From Micromonospora rhizosphaerae (GTDB lineage Bacteria > Actinomycetota > Actinomycetes > Mycobacteriales > Micromonosporaceae), in NCBI RefSeq assembly GCF_900091465.1, contig NZ_FMHV01000002.1, positions 4,154,001-4,218,000 on the forward strand: a DNA stretch of 64,000 bases, read 5' to 3'. This document shows, in pieces, positions 26,186-37,000 of this stretch. The notes beneath the pieces are model-generated. The model ran no database searches. It saw nothing but the letters and a program-made list of their open reading frames with translations, and was not told where the DNA came from. Position numbers and translations under genes: made by a program. Within the stretch, counting starts at the first letter, position 1; each line of letters begins with the position of its first letter.

Positions 26186-29100
26186 GTTTCGAGTCGCTGA
26201 CCAACCGCGGCGAATACCTCTCCGCCCACTACCTCGCCGAGATCCTGCCCACCACCCTCAAGGGCGGCCTGCTCAAGCAGTGGTCGGAGGACGAGAAGGC
26301 CGGCCGAGTCACCCCGCGCGCCGGGCTGCGTGGCATGCGCCGGCCCTACTTCGACGCCAAGACCGAGCTGGCCGACGACGAGTTCTTCGACGCGGAGCGG
26401 CTGCGTAAGCTGCACCAGGAGCTGCTAGGGGCGCTCGGGTTCGAGCCGCAGCCGCAGACCATCACCGTCGAGCGGGCCGGCCAGGAGCACGAGATCAAGG
26501 TGGCCCACGCCGAGCTGACCACCACGCACGGCCTCGTCGCGCTTGACTGCGGCTGGGCCGTCGACACCGAGGCCGCCCAGGACCCGGACGACGCCGGCCG
26601 GTTGCTCGACCCGGTCACCCTGGCCGCCAACGAGACCATCGAGACTGGCGCCAAGCTCGCCTCCTGGCTCTTCGCCGCCGAGAACCCGCCCCGCTACGTG
26701 CTCATGCTTCTCGGCGGCGTGATCACCCTCGCCGACCGCAGCGCCTGGGGCGAGGGCCGCTACCTCGCCGTCAGCCTTGACACCGCGTACGCCCGCAACG
26801 ACGACAAGGAGTACGACGTCGTCGCCGCCCTCTTCGGCGCCGACTCGCTGCGCCCGCCAGCGGAGGGCGGCACCGAACCCCTCGCCGACCTGGTCGCCGG
26901 CTCCCGCCAGCACGCCGTCGGCGTCTCCAGCGAACTCCGCGAGGGCCTGAAGGTCTCCGTCGAACTCATCGCCAACGAGGTCCTCGACCGCATCCGGCAG
27001 GATGGCTACCAGCCGCAGCAGGTGATGGATCTCGACGAGCTGGCCAAGGAACTGGGCCGGGAGGCCCTGCGCTACCTCTATCGCATCCTCTTCCTGCTCT
27101 ACGCCGAGGCCCGCCCCGAACTGGGTGTGCTCCCGGTCAACGACCGCGAGTACGTCGAGGGCTACAGCCTCGCCCGCATCGGCGATCTCGTGTCCCGCCG
27201 GCTCGCTCCCTCCGCCGAGGGTGGTTTCCACCTGTACGAGTCGCTCGACCTGCTCTTCCGCATGGTCAACGAGGGCCACCGGCCGCGCGGCGGCGCGGAG
27301 GTCGACGTCAAGGCCAGCGAGGGCGAGGGCCTGCGCTTCGAACCGATGAAGTCGGACCTGTTCCTGCCGGAGAAGACCAAGTTCATCGGTCAGTTCATCC
27401 CCAGACCCGACAGCGACGACCCGGACGCCCTCGACGCGCCGACCATCGACACCCGGCTGCGCAACAAGGTCCTCTACCAGGTGCTGCGCCGGCTGATGCT
27501 CACCAAGGGCGCCAAGAAACGCCGCGGAGGCTTCATCTCGTACGCCCAGCTCGGCATCAACCAGCTCGGCGCGGTCTACGAGGGCCTGATGTCGTACACC
27601 GGCTTCGTCGCCACCGAGCAGCTCTACGAGGTCGCCAAGAACGGCGACCCCAAGGACGGCTCGTGGATGATCCCGGCGTCCAAGGCCGACGAGTACGACG
27701 ACGGAGTCTTCGTCTACAAGGAGGACCCGTACACGGGCGTGCGTAGCCGGGTCAGCTACGCCCCCGGCGCGTTCGTCTACCGGCTCGCCGGCCGGGACCG
27801 GCAGACCAGCGCCTCCTACTACACCCCGCAGTCGCTGACCGAGGTCACCGTTCAGCTCGCCCTGAAGTACCGCCTCGACCAGGACGGCACGGTCACGCCC
27901 GCTCGAGAGTTGCTGGACTGGACGATCTGCGAGCCGGCGCTAGGCTCCGGCGCCTTCCTCAACGAAGCGATCAACCAGGTCGCCGCCGAATACCTGCGCC
28001 GCCGCCAGAAGGAACTCGACGTCACCCTCGACCCCGAGCAGTACCACCTGGAACTCCAGCGGGTGAAGGCGTTCATCGCCCTGCATAACTGCTACGGCGT
28101 CGATCTCAACCGCACCGCCGTCGAGCTGGCCGAGGTGTCGCTCTGGCTCAACGTCATGCACGCCGGCCTCCAGGCGCCCTGGTTCGGCCTGCACCTGCAG
28201 CGCGGCAACTCGCTTATCGGCTGCGGGCGCAAGCTCTACGACCCGAAGCAGCTCGCCGACAAGTCGTGGCTTACCACCGCACCGGCGGAGAAGCCGTTCC
28301 GGGACGGGCCGATCGACGAGGGCACCATCCACCACTTCCTGCTCCCCGCCGATGGGTGGGGCGCGGTCGCGGGGGAGAAGGAGGCCCGCGAGCTGGCGCC
28401 GGAGGAGACCGCCAAGCTCAAGGCATGGCGTACGGCGATGAAGCGGGTGCCGTCGGCCAAGGGGAAGAACTCGCAGGTCAAGCGGTTGCAGGCGCTCGGG
28501 CGGCGGGTCGAATTCCTGTGGGGCCTGGTGCTGCAGCGGCTCGCCATCTCTGAGCGGGAGATCCGGCGGGACATCAAGGTCTGGGGCGCCGACGACCTGC
28601 CGCCGGTGACCGAAGCGGTGCCCCGGGAGAAGATCCTCGCCGACCTGACCGCACCCGGCACGCCGTATTGGCGACTCAAGACGCTGATGGACGTCTGGTG
28701 CGCGCTGTGGTTCTGGCCGCTCGACAAGGTCGGCCTGCTCGACGGCTCCGACCCGGCATACCCGGCCGCGCCCGTACAGGTGTCGCACGTGAAGGAGGTG
28801 CCAGCGTACGAGGACCAGGTGGTCTACGAGGCCCCGGATATCTTCGGCAACGTGCAGCCGCAGCAGATGAAGCTGACGACCAAGCCGACCGGCACCCGGC
28901 GGATGACCGTGGCGGAACAGCTCCGCCAGCAGGTGCCGCTGACCAACCTCGACGACTGGCTCACCTTCGCCGAAGCGCTCATCGGCCGGAGCGACCCGGA
29001 CGAGAACACCGAGAGGTTCTACGGCCGGAAGCTCACGAGCCTCAGCGAAATGAGCGACTTCGAGAAGAAGCTCGACGGCGTCATCGGCGTCGACGCCCCC

Positions 29101-31092
29101 TGGACCCTCTCCGACCGCTTCCCCTGGCTCCTCGCCGCCGACCAGATCGCCGACCAGCAGGGCTTCTTCCACTGGGAACTAACTTTCGCCCCAGCCTTCG
29201 CCAAGGGTGGCTTTGACCTCCAAGTGGGCAACCCGCCGTGGGTGCGACCTCGGTGGATGGAAGACATCGTGCTTGCTGAGCACGATCCTTGGTTTCGGCT
29301 GATCGAAAAAACGCCAGCTGAGGTGTGGCACGCTCGCAGGAACGCCCTGGTTGGATTGGGTGTTGTCCGATCTCAGTATGTCGGCGAACTCGCCGTCAAC
29401 ATTGGCATGGCCGCGTTCCTAGGTCACGTGACTGTTTACCCATTGCTGGTAGGGACGCAGCCCGACCTCTACAGGGCCTTCATGTGTCAGGTATGGGCTC
29501 ACCTTGGTATCAATGGAACTGCTGGCCTCATCCACCCGGATACTCACTTCGGGGGAGCTAAGGAGGGGCAACTCCGCGCGGCCGCATATCGGCACCTTCG
29601 ACTTCACGGCGGGTTTGTTAACGGGGCAAACTGGGCTTTCGCTGATGCTAGCCGGGACCTTGAATTTGGGCTCCACATCTACGGAAAAGACGCATCTCCC
29701 AGCTTCTTGCATTTGAGTAAGCTCTATGCGGCCTCTCCGCTAGTTGATTCTTTGACGCACGACGGTTCCGGCGGAGTTCCCGGACAAAAGTTCAACGGCG
29801 TTTGGGACGTCAGGCCGCACCGTTCGCGGGTGGTCGAGGTGAACGCCGATGTGTTGGACCAATGGCGACAGTTGCGGGGCGAGACCTCGCCGGTGGCGCA
29901 AACCGCACTCCTGCACCCTATTAGTACCGGGGAGAACGGTGCTATCGCAGCTATTGCAAAGTATTCACGGCGACTAGGGGATGCGCCGCGAATTAGCCGC
30001 GGCTACGACGAGGCGAGCGCCAAGAAGTCTGGTCTGATTGTCTGGGAGCAGTCTCGGCCGACTGAAGTGGCTTCCCTCGTCATTCAGGGGCCACACCTTG
30101 GTATCGCACACCCCTTCTTTAAGCAACCGCGAGTACCGTGCCGTAGCCAGGGAGACTGGGATGCCTTGGACCCGCAGAGCATCGCCCAGGATTTCAAGCC
30201 GTTGACGAATTATGTGCTTGGTCCGGAAGAGGCGCTCACACGTGCAGGTCAGGACATGTGGGGTGGTCAGCGCTATACCGGGCGGTACCGGCTTGCTTGG
30301 CGCGCCATGATCAATCCAAAGAGCAGTGAGCGATCTCTCTTCGCGGCGCTCATTCCTCCCGGACCAGCGCATGTTCTTACTGTGTTTTCCCTGGCTCTAC
30401 CTACGGACGAAGAAACAGCATTGTCGAGTGGGTTTTGGGCGTCGTTGCCCTTGGATTATCTACTGAGAATTACGGGTCGGACTCATCTCGTGACGGGCGA
30501 AGCAAGAGCGATGCCGGCTCCTCTGCTGGGCCACCCCTTGGGTGCGCCATTGCTTTTCAGGACCCTGCGTTTGAACTGCTTGACCGATGACTACAGAAGT
30601 CTTTGGGCGAAGCTTTTCGAGTCCGGATGGGAAGCCGAGAACTGGGCGGCTGATTGGCAGAGCGTGAAACCGCTGGCGAGCGTGAACGAAGAATGGAGTT
30701 GGGACACTCCGCTTCGGACCGAGCACGAGCGGCGAGCGGCCTTGGTTGAGATCGATTCACTTGTGGCGGTGTGGCTAGGGATCGGCGTCGAGGAGCTAAT
30801 TGCTGTCCTGCGGTCCCGCTATCCAATTGTCGTGGACCGAGAAAGGCAAATGTGGTTCGACTCTCGGGGTCGAAAAATTGCGGGTGACCCCTACGCCTTT
30901 GGATTCGGACAAACCAAGGAGCACTACGATCAGTTGATAGCGTACCTAGACGATCCTGATCGGAATCCGGTTCCTGATGGCTACGCCACCCCATTCTATA
31001 AGGCGGATCGGGAGAACGAGTATCGGCAGGCGCACGCCGTGTTTAGCAAGCGGCTTCAGGACGCCATCGACGCGGGTTGGCAGCCGTCATGA
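26182..31092 (+). CDS. Large N6-adenine DNA methylase, DrmMI/Eco57I-like
   Basis: ATG at 26182 overlaps the helicase stop. The 1636-aa protein has a long N-terminal helical region, SAM motif CEPALGSGAFL (583-593, P-x-x-G-S-G-x-F) and catalytic NPPW (about 1017-1020), the layout of DrmMI, PglX and Eco57I-type enzymes that methylate adenine. About 430 residues lie between the motifs. From about 29170 the base composition changes: the 60 bases at 28921 contain 41 G/C, the 60 at 30901 only 29. The low-GC stretch covers NPPW onward, where target recognition is expected, so this part may have been swapped in. The stop overlaps the next start (ATGA). Confidence 0.87.
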   Translation: MSFESLTNRGEYLSAHYLAEILPTTLKGGLLKQWSEDEKAGRVTPRAGLRGMRRPYFDAKTELADDEFFDAERLRKLHQELLGALGFEPQPQTITVERAGQEHEIKVAHAELTTTHGLVALDCGWAVDTEAAQDPDDAGRLLDPVTLAANETIETGAKLASWLFAAENPPRYVLMLLGGVITLADRSAWGEGRYLAVSLDTAYARNDDKEYDVVAALFGADSLRPPAEGGTEPLADLVAGSRQHAVGVSSELREGLKVSVELIANEVLDRIRQDGYQPQQVMDLDELAKELGREALRYLYRILFLLYAEARPELGVLPVNDREYVEGYSLARIGDLVSRRLAPSAEGGFHLYESLDLLFRMVNEGHRPRGGAEVDVKASEGEGLRFEPMKSDLFLPEKTKFIGQFIPRPDSDDPDALDAPTIDTRLRNKVLYQVLRRLMLTKGAKKRRGGFISYAQLGINQLGAVYEGLMSYTGFVATEQLYEVAKNGDPKDGSWMIPASKADEYDDGVFVYKEDPYTGVRSRVSYAPGAFVYRLAGRDRQTSASYYTPQSLTEVTVQLALKYRLDQDGTVTPARELLDWTICEPALGSGAFLNEAINQVAAEYLRRRQKELDVTLDPEQYHLELQRVKAFIALHNCYGVDLNRTAVELAEVSLWLNVMHAGLQAPWFGLHLQRGNSLIGCGRKLYDPKQLADKSWLTTAPAEKPFRDGPIDEGTIHHFLLPADGWGAVAGEKEARELAPEETAKLKAWRTAMKRVPSAKGKNSQVKRLQALGRRVEFLWGLVLQRLAISEREIRRDIKVWGADDLPPVTEAVPREKILADLTAPGTPYWRLKTLMDVWCALWFWPLDKVGLLDGSDPAYPAAPVQVSHVKEVPAYEDQVVYEAPDIFGNVQPQQMKLTTKPTGTRRMTVAEQLRQQVPLTNLDDWLTFAEALIGRSDPDENTERFYGRKLTSLSEMSDFEKKLDGVIGVDAPWTLSDRFPWLLAADQIADQQGFFHWELTFAPAFAKGGFDLQVGNPPWVRPRWMEDIVLAEHDPWFRLIEKTPAEVWHARRNALVGLGVVRSQYVGELAVNIGMAAFLGHVTVYPLLVGTQPDLYRAFMCQVWAHLGINGTAGLIHPDTHFGGAKEGQLRAAAYRHLRLHGGFVNGANWAFADASRDLEFGLHIYGKDASPSFLHLSKLYAASPLVDSLTHDGSGGVPGQKFNGVWDVRPHRSRVVEVNADVLDQWRQLRGETSPVAQTALLHPISTGENGAIAAIAKYSRRLGDAPRISRGYDEASAKKSGLIVWEQSRPTEVASLVIQGPHLGIAHPFFKQPRVPCRSQGDWDALDPQSIAQDFKPLTNYVLGPEEALTRAGQDMWGGQRYTGRYRLAWRAMINPKSSERSLFAALIPPGPAHVLTVFSLALPTDEETALSSGFWASLPLDYLLRITGRTHLVTGEARAMPAPLLGHPLGAPLLFRTLRLNCLTDDYRSLWAKLFESGWEAENWAADWQSVKPLASVNEEWSWDTPLRTEHERRAALVEIDSLVAVWLGIGVEELIAVLRSRYPIVVDRERQMWFDSRGRKIAGDPYAFGFGQTKEHYDQLIAYLDDPDRNPVPDGYATPFYKADRENEYRQAHAVFSKRLQDAIDAGWQPS

Positions 31093-34000
31093 GACCAACC
31101 ATCGCCGCCGACACCCTGCGCCGCACCCTGACCCAGTACCTGACGACCACCTTCGGCCTGACCGAGGAGGGCGTACGCCAGGGCCTGGAGGGCTTCCTCT
31201 CCCACCCGGAGCAGGGCATCTTCCGCGGGCCGTACCTGCGGATCCGCACCCCCTTCCGTTCGGCGGACGGGGACTGGCGCGCGTGCTTGGACTGGGCCCC
31301 AGCCGACTTCACCCCCTACCTGCACCAGGCGAAGGCGTTCGTCCGGCTGTCGACCAAGGGCAAGGTGGCCGAGCCGACCCTGATCACCACCGGCACCGGC
31401 TCCGGCAAGACCGAGTCGTTCCTGATTCCGGTGCTCGACCACTGCCGGCGGCAGCGGCAGCAGGGGAAGACCGGCATCAAGGCGATCCTGCTCTACCCGA
31501 TGAACGCCCTGGCGACCGACCAAACGCAGCGCATCAACGAGCTGCTGTCCGACCCGGCGCTCAGCGCCGTCACCGCCGGTCTCTACATCGGCGACGTCGC
31601 GGCCATCGAGTACCAGCACGTGATGACGAAGCGGTCGGAGATGCGGCGCACCCCGCCGGACATCCTGATCACCAACTACAAGATGCTGGACCTGTTGCTC
31701 CAGCGCGCGGACGACCTCCCGCTTTGGGCGGGGGCCGAGCCGGCGTACGTGGTGCTGGACGAGTTCCACACCTACGACGGTGCGCAGGGCACGGACGTGG
31801 CGATGCTGCTGCGCCGGCTCGCCGCCGCGCTCGGTCTCGACGGGCCGGACCGACCGTTGGGCCCGATCTGCCCGGTCGCCACCTCCGCCACCCTCGGCGA
31901 GGGCGGTGGCCGGGACGGCCGTACGGCCATCCGTGAGGTCGCCGAGCAGGTCTTCGGCGTCGCCTTCGGCGCCGAGTCGTTGGTGGGGGAGGACCGCTAC
32001 GAGCCGGGCGAGTTCATGGCTCGCCAGGACTTCAGCCTGCCGCTGCCCAGCCCCGAGCAGCTCGCCGCCGTCGACGACCGGAACCCCGAGCGGATGATGG
32101 CCGAGGTTGCGGAGCTGGTGGTCGGCGAGCCCTGCCTCGACAACCCGGCACGCCTCGGTGAGCTGCTGCGCCAGCACCCGCTGACCAAGGCGGTGCTCGA
32201 CTCGCTGCAGGCGCGGCCGTGCACCCTCGACGAGATCATCGACGTGCTGCCCAGGAAGAACGCCACGGGCTGGGGCAGCGCCATGAAGACCCGCCCCGAG
32301 GTCACCGCGAGGGCCCTCGCCCGATTCGTCGGCCTGCTCTCGATGGCGCAGAACCCGCAGGCACCGGGCCGCCCGCTGCTCAACATCGAGACCCACCTGT
32401 GGGTACGAGCCGTGTCCCGCTTGCTGCGCGGCACCTCCAACCAGCCCGCCTTCGGCTGGTACGGCGAACCGCCCCGCGAGCTCGACCCGTACGCGCCCGA
32501 TGCCGACGTCGTGGTTGCCGACAACCGCTACCCGCGCCTGCCCGCCATCTACTGCCGGCACTGCGGCCGCTCCGGTTGGATGGCCCTGTCGCCGGAGAAG
32601 GACCCGCAGGAGCTGGAGACCGACCCGGACAAGATCTACCGGGCCAGCGTCGGCCGGGACAAGCGCCGGGTCCGCGCGCTGATCGCCGCGACCGACGACG
32701 AGATCCGGCAGCGCACCGGCGGCCTGCTAGTCCTGAGGTACGGCCGGCGGGTGCGCCCCTTCGACGAGCAGCGGGACCGGGAGCCGAGCGACGACGCGAT
32801 CGTCGTGCTCGGCGACATCCTCGGCATCGACGCGGCCGAGAAGGACCGCTGCCCGTCCTGCCAGATGGATCACGGCATCCGCTTCCTCGGCGCCGGCCTG
32901 GCCACCCTCGCCTCGGTGGCGGTCACCCAGCTCTTCACCGGCGGCGAGCTGGACGAGCGCGAGAAGAAGACGCTGCTCTTCAACGACTCGGTGCAGGACG
33001 CGGCGCACCGCGCCGGCTTCGTCGCCAACCGGTCGTACGCCTTCTCCCTGCGCTCCCTGCTCGCCAGCCGGCTGCAACCGGGGCAGCCGGTCGGGCTGGA
33101 CGACCTCTTCGCCGAGATGATCGAGGCGGCGGCGCGGCCGGAGATCCTCTCCACCGTCGTCCCGCCGGACCTGCACGACCAGCCGGGGGTCGACAGCCTG
33201 CTCGCCGGGGAACACACCGGCAGCCGGGAGACCTGGTCGCTGATCAGCGAGCGGCTCGTCTTCGCCACCGTGATGGAGACTGGGCTGCGCTCCCGGCAGG
33301 GCCGCACCCTGGAGCTGACCCGCAGCGTCGCCGTCGAGGTCGCGCTCGACGACCCCGCGAAAGCCGCCGCGATCTGTCGAGACGTGCACCTCACCGGCCC
33401 CGCGCAGCTCGGCGGCACGCCGCCGGACGACGTCCGCTACCTGGCCTTCCTCCGCGGCCTGCTGGAGCGGCTGCGGACCCGGGGTGCGGTCTACCACGAG
33501 TGGCTGGTGCCGTACCTGAAACGGGGCGGCACCCGGTGGCAGGTCTGGGGTGGTCGCCCGGCCGGCATGCCGGCCTTTCCGAAGGGTGTGTCTGCGCCCG
33601 CGTTCCTGCTTGCGACACCGAAGTCCCGCTCCGAGTTCGACGCGATCACCGCGCGCGGCAACTGGTACCAGGACTGGACCTCGCGGTGCCTCGGCCTCGA
33701 CCTCGGTGACGCCGCCAGCTACCTCACCCGGCTGCTGCCGGCCCTGGCCGCCGCCGACATCGTCGCCGCCGGCGACACCGAGGACGGCAACACGGTGTAC
33801 GGGCTGATGCCCGGCCATTTGCGGGTCACCCGGCTCGACGACACGGCCGCCGTGCAGGCCGGCGTGGGCTGCGACACCTGCCACTGGCAGCAGACCGAGC
33901 ACCCCGACCGGGTCGCCGACTGGATCGGCCAGCCGTGCCGGCAGTACCGCTGCCGCGGCCGGCTCCAGGCCGCCTACGACGGCACCGCACCCGACGACTA

Positions 34001-37000
34001 CTACCGGCGGCTCTACCTGGAGAGCCCCGTCTTCCGGGTGGTGACCGGCGAACACACCGGCATGCTTACCCGCGCCCAGCGGGAGACCGTGGAGAAGGAG
34101 TTCCGCGAAGGCCAGCGGTACACCGACCCGAACGTGCTCTCCTGCACGCCCACCCTGGAAATGGGCATCGACATCGGGGCGCTCTCCGCGGTCGTGCTGG
34201 CGTCCCTGCCGCACGGACCGGCCAACTACGTGCAGCGGGCCGGCCGGGCCGGCCGTAAGAGCGGCAACGCCCTCGTGCTCACCCTGATCGGGCGCAGCGA
34301 GCGGGACCGCTACTACCTGACCGAGCCGAGGGACATGATCGCCGGGCAGATCGTGCCACCCGGCTGCTTCCTGTCCGCCGTGGAGATCCTGCGCCGGCAG
34401 TACCTGGCGCACCTGATCGACCTGGCCGCGCGCGGCCGGCTGCCCGGGGTGCTGCCGATGCCCCGGCGGGCGCACGTCCTCTTCGGGCCCAGCGGTTGGC
34501 TCACCAACCTCGCCGAAGCCGGCCGCCGAGACGGTGCCCGGCTGGTGGAGGAGTTCCTGGCGCTGTTCGGCGACAAGGTCCTGCGCGCCCCCGCCGACCA
34601 GCTCCGGGAGTTCGCGGTGGGCGGCATCCTGCACCGGGTGAAGGAGGCCGACGAGACCTGGGAGGAACGGTTGGCCGATCTGCGGCGCCGGCTCCAGGAG
34701 ATCGCCACGGCCCGCGGCACCCTGGTGCCCAGCGACCCGGACCACGCCCGCGAGATCAGGATGCTCAAGGCGGAGGAAGCCGCAGTCCGGCGCCGCCTAC
34801 GCGAGGTCAGCGCCGCCGCCGCGCACGGCACCATGGTCGAGTTCGGGCTGCTGCCGAACTACGCACTCACCGACAGCCGCACCGACCTCGAAGCCACCCT
34901 GACCTGGGAGGAGCAGACCGACGACGACCGCCGGTTCCACAGCGAACTGCGCGAGTACGCCCGCCCCGCCCGTCAGGCCCTCGTCGAGATCGCCCCTGGC
35001 AACAGCTACTACATCCGCGGCTACAAGCACGAGATCTCCGGCCTCGACGTCGGCCCGGCCGACCGGCCCGCGCACGAGCAGTGGCGGGTCTGCGCCCAGT
35101 GCGGGTACGTGCGCACCCACCTGGCCAAGGAGGACACCAGTCCGTGCCCGCGCTGCGGGGACCGGGGCATCGCCGATCACGGTCGACTGTTCCGGGTGCT
35201 CCAGCCGACCCGCGTCTACAGCCGGGACAAGCGCGACGACGCCCGCATCCGGGATGACAGCGACGACCGGGACCGCCGCTTCTACGCCACCACCGTCGCA
35301 GTCGACATCGACCCCGCCAAGGTCGCTTCGTCGTGGCGGCACGCGCACGACACCTTCGGCGTCGACTACAGCCGGCACGCCATGATCCGCCACTTCAACC
35401 TCGGCGCCCAGCGATACGACCGGGCCGCCGAGCTCTTCGCCGGCGACGAGGTGCGGATCAACCGGTTCCACACCTGCACCTCCTGCGGTGGCACCACCTT
35501 GGACGGTCTGCCGGCGGCGAGCCAGGAACTCGCTGCGCAGGCCTCTGGTGCGACCGTCGTGCAGGGCGCGGAGCACCACCGGCCCTGGTGTCCGTACCGG
35601 CGCTCGCCGGCGGCGCCGGAGGCTCACGTGGACCTGGTCCTGGCCCACGAGCTGGAGACCGAGGCGCTGCGCATCCTCATTCCGGCGGCGACCGCGATGG
35701 TGCAGGAGCGACTGCTGTCCTTCGCCGCCGCGATCAAGCTCGGCATCTCGGCCCAGTACGGCGGCGAGCCGGCCCATTTGCAGGCCGTATCCGCCACCAT
35801 GCCGGATGGGCAGAGCGACGGAACCCGCAACTTCGTGGTCGTCTACGACACCCAACCGCAGGGCACCGGCTACCTTCACCGCCTGGCGAGGCCGGAGGAG
35901 TTCCGCGCGGTGCTGGAGTTGGCCCGGCAGCGCATCGCCGACTGCGACTGCCGGCACGAGGCGAAGCCAGTGTGCCACCGCTGCCTGCTGCGCTACGCCC
36001 GCAACGAGCACTTCGCGCTGATGAGCCGAGACGAGGCGCTGGGCATGCTCGACAAGCTTCTCGACAGCTGGGGTGTCGAGGAGGGCACCCGTACCGATGA
36101 AATTTCGCTGATCCAGCAGGTGGAGAGCGAACTGGAGCTGCAGTTCCTGACCAAGCTGCTCGCCCTCGGCGAGACGCCGGGCTCCGGACTGCGCATCGAC
36201 CGACGCCGGGACCACGACGGCGCCCGCATCGCCGACCTGCGATTCATCCGCGACGGCGGGCAGAGCGTCACGCACTGGCAGATGAAGTTGCAGAACACGG
36301 TCAAGGGCACCCGGCCCGACGTGCACTTCAAGCGCCTCGACGCACCCTCTCCTGAGGTGGCCGTCTACCTCGACGGCTTCAAATACCACGCCTCGCCCCA
36401 GTACAACCGGCTCGCCGACGACGCCGAGAAGCGGGCCCGGCTGCGCGCCCACGGCTACCTGGTCTTCGCCGCCACCTGGGATGACGTCAAGACCTGGGGG
36501 AGCGCCGAGGGGCAGGGGCGCTGGATGCCGTACGGCGGGGTCTGCAAGCAGGCGGCCCGGGAGAACTATCGGAAGTTCCTCCCGGGCGCGGATCCGGACG
36601 AACTCGAGGAGACCATCTGGACCAACCCGGTCGAGCAGCTGATGCGCTTCCTTGCCGACCCTGATCTCGTGCGATGGCAGCGTCGAGCGGAAGCGACCCT
36701 GGCAGGGATGCTCAAGCAGGCCCGCGACAACAGCCCCACCGACTCCGCCGGCGTCGGTGAACGGCTGCTCGCCTCGCTGCGCGGCGAATCGCTGCCCGCG
36801 CCCTCCCTGCAACGCCACATCATCGTCGGCCGCGCTCGCGACAACGCGGATTGCGCAGTGACGGTGGTTGTCGACGGCCGCAGCAAGCCGCTGCCGACAT
36901 GGTCGGCGCTCACCGTCGTCGACGATCTGCCGGCCGCGGTGGCCGGCGACGGACACAAGGAACGCTGGGTCGCTTGGCTCGCCTGGGGCAACGTCATCCA

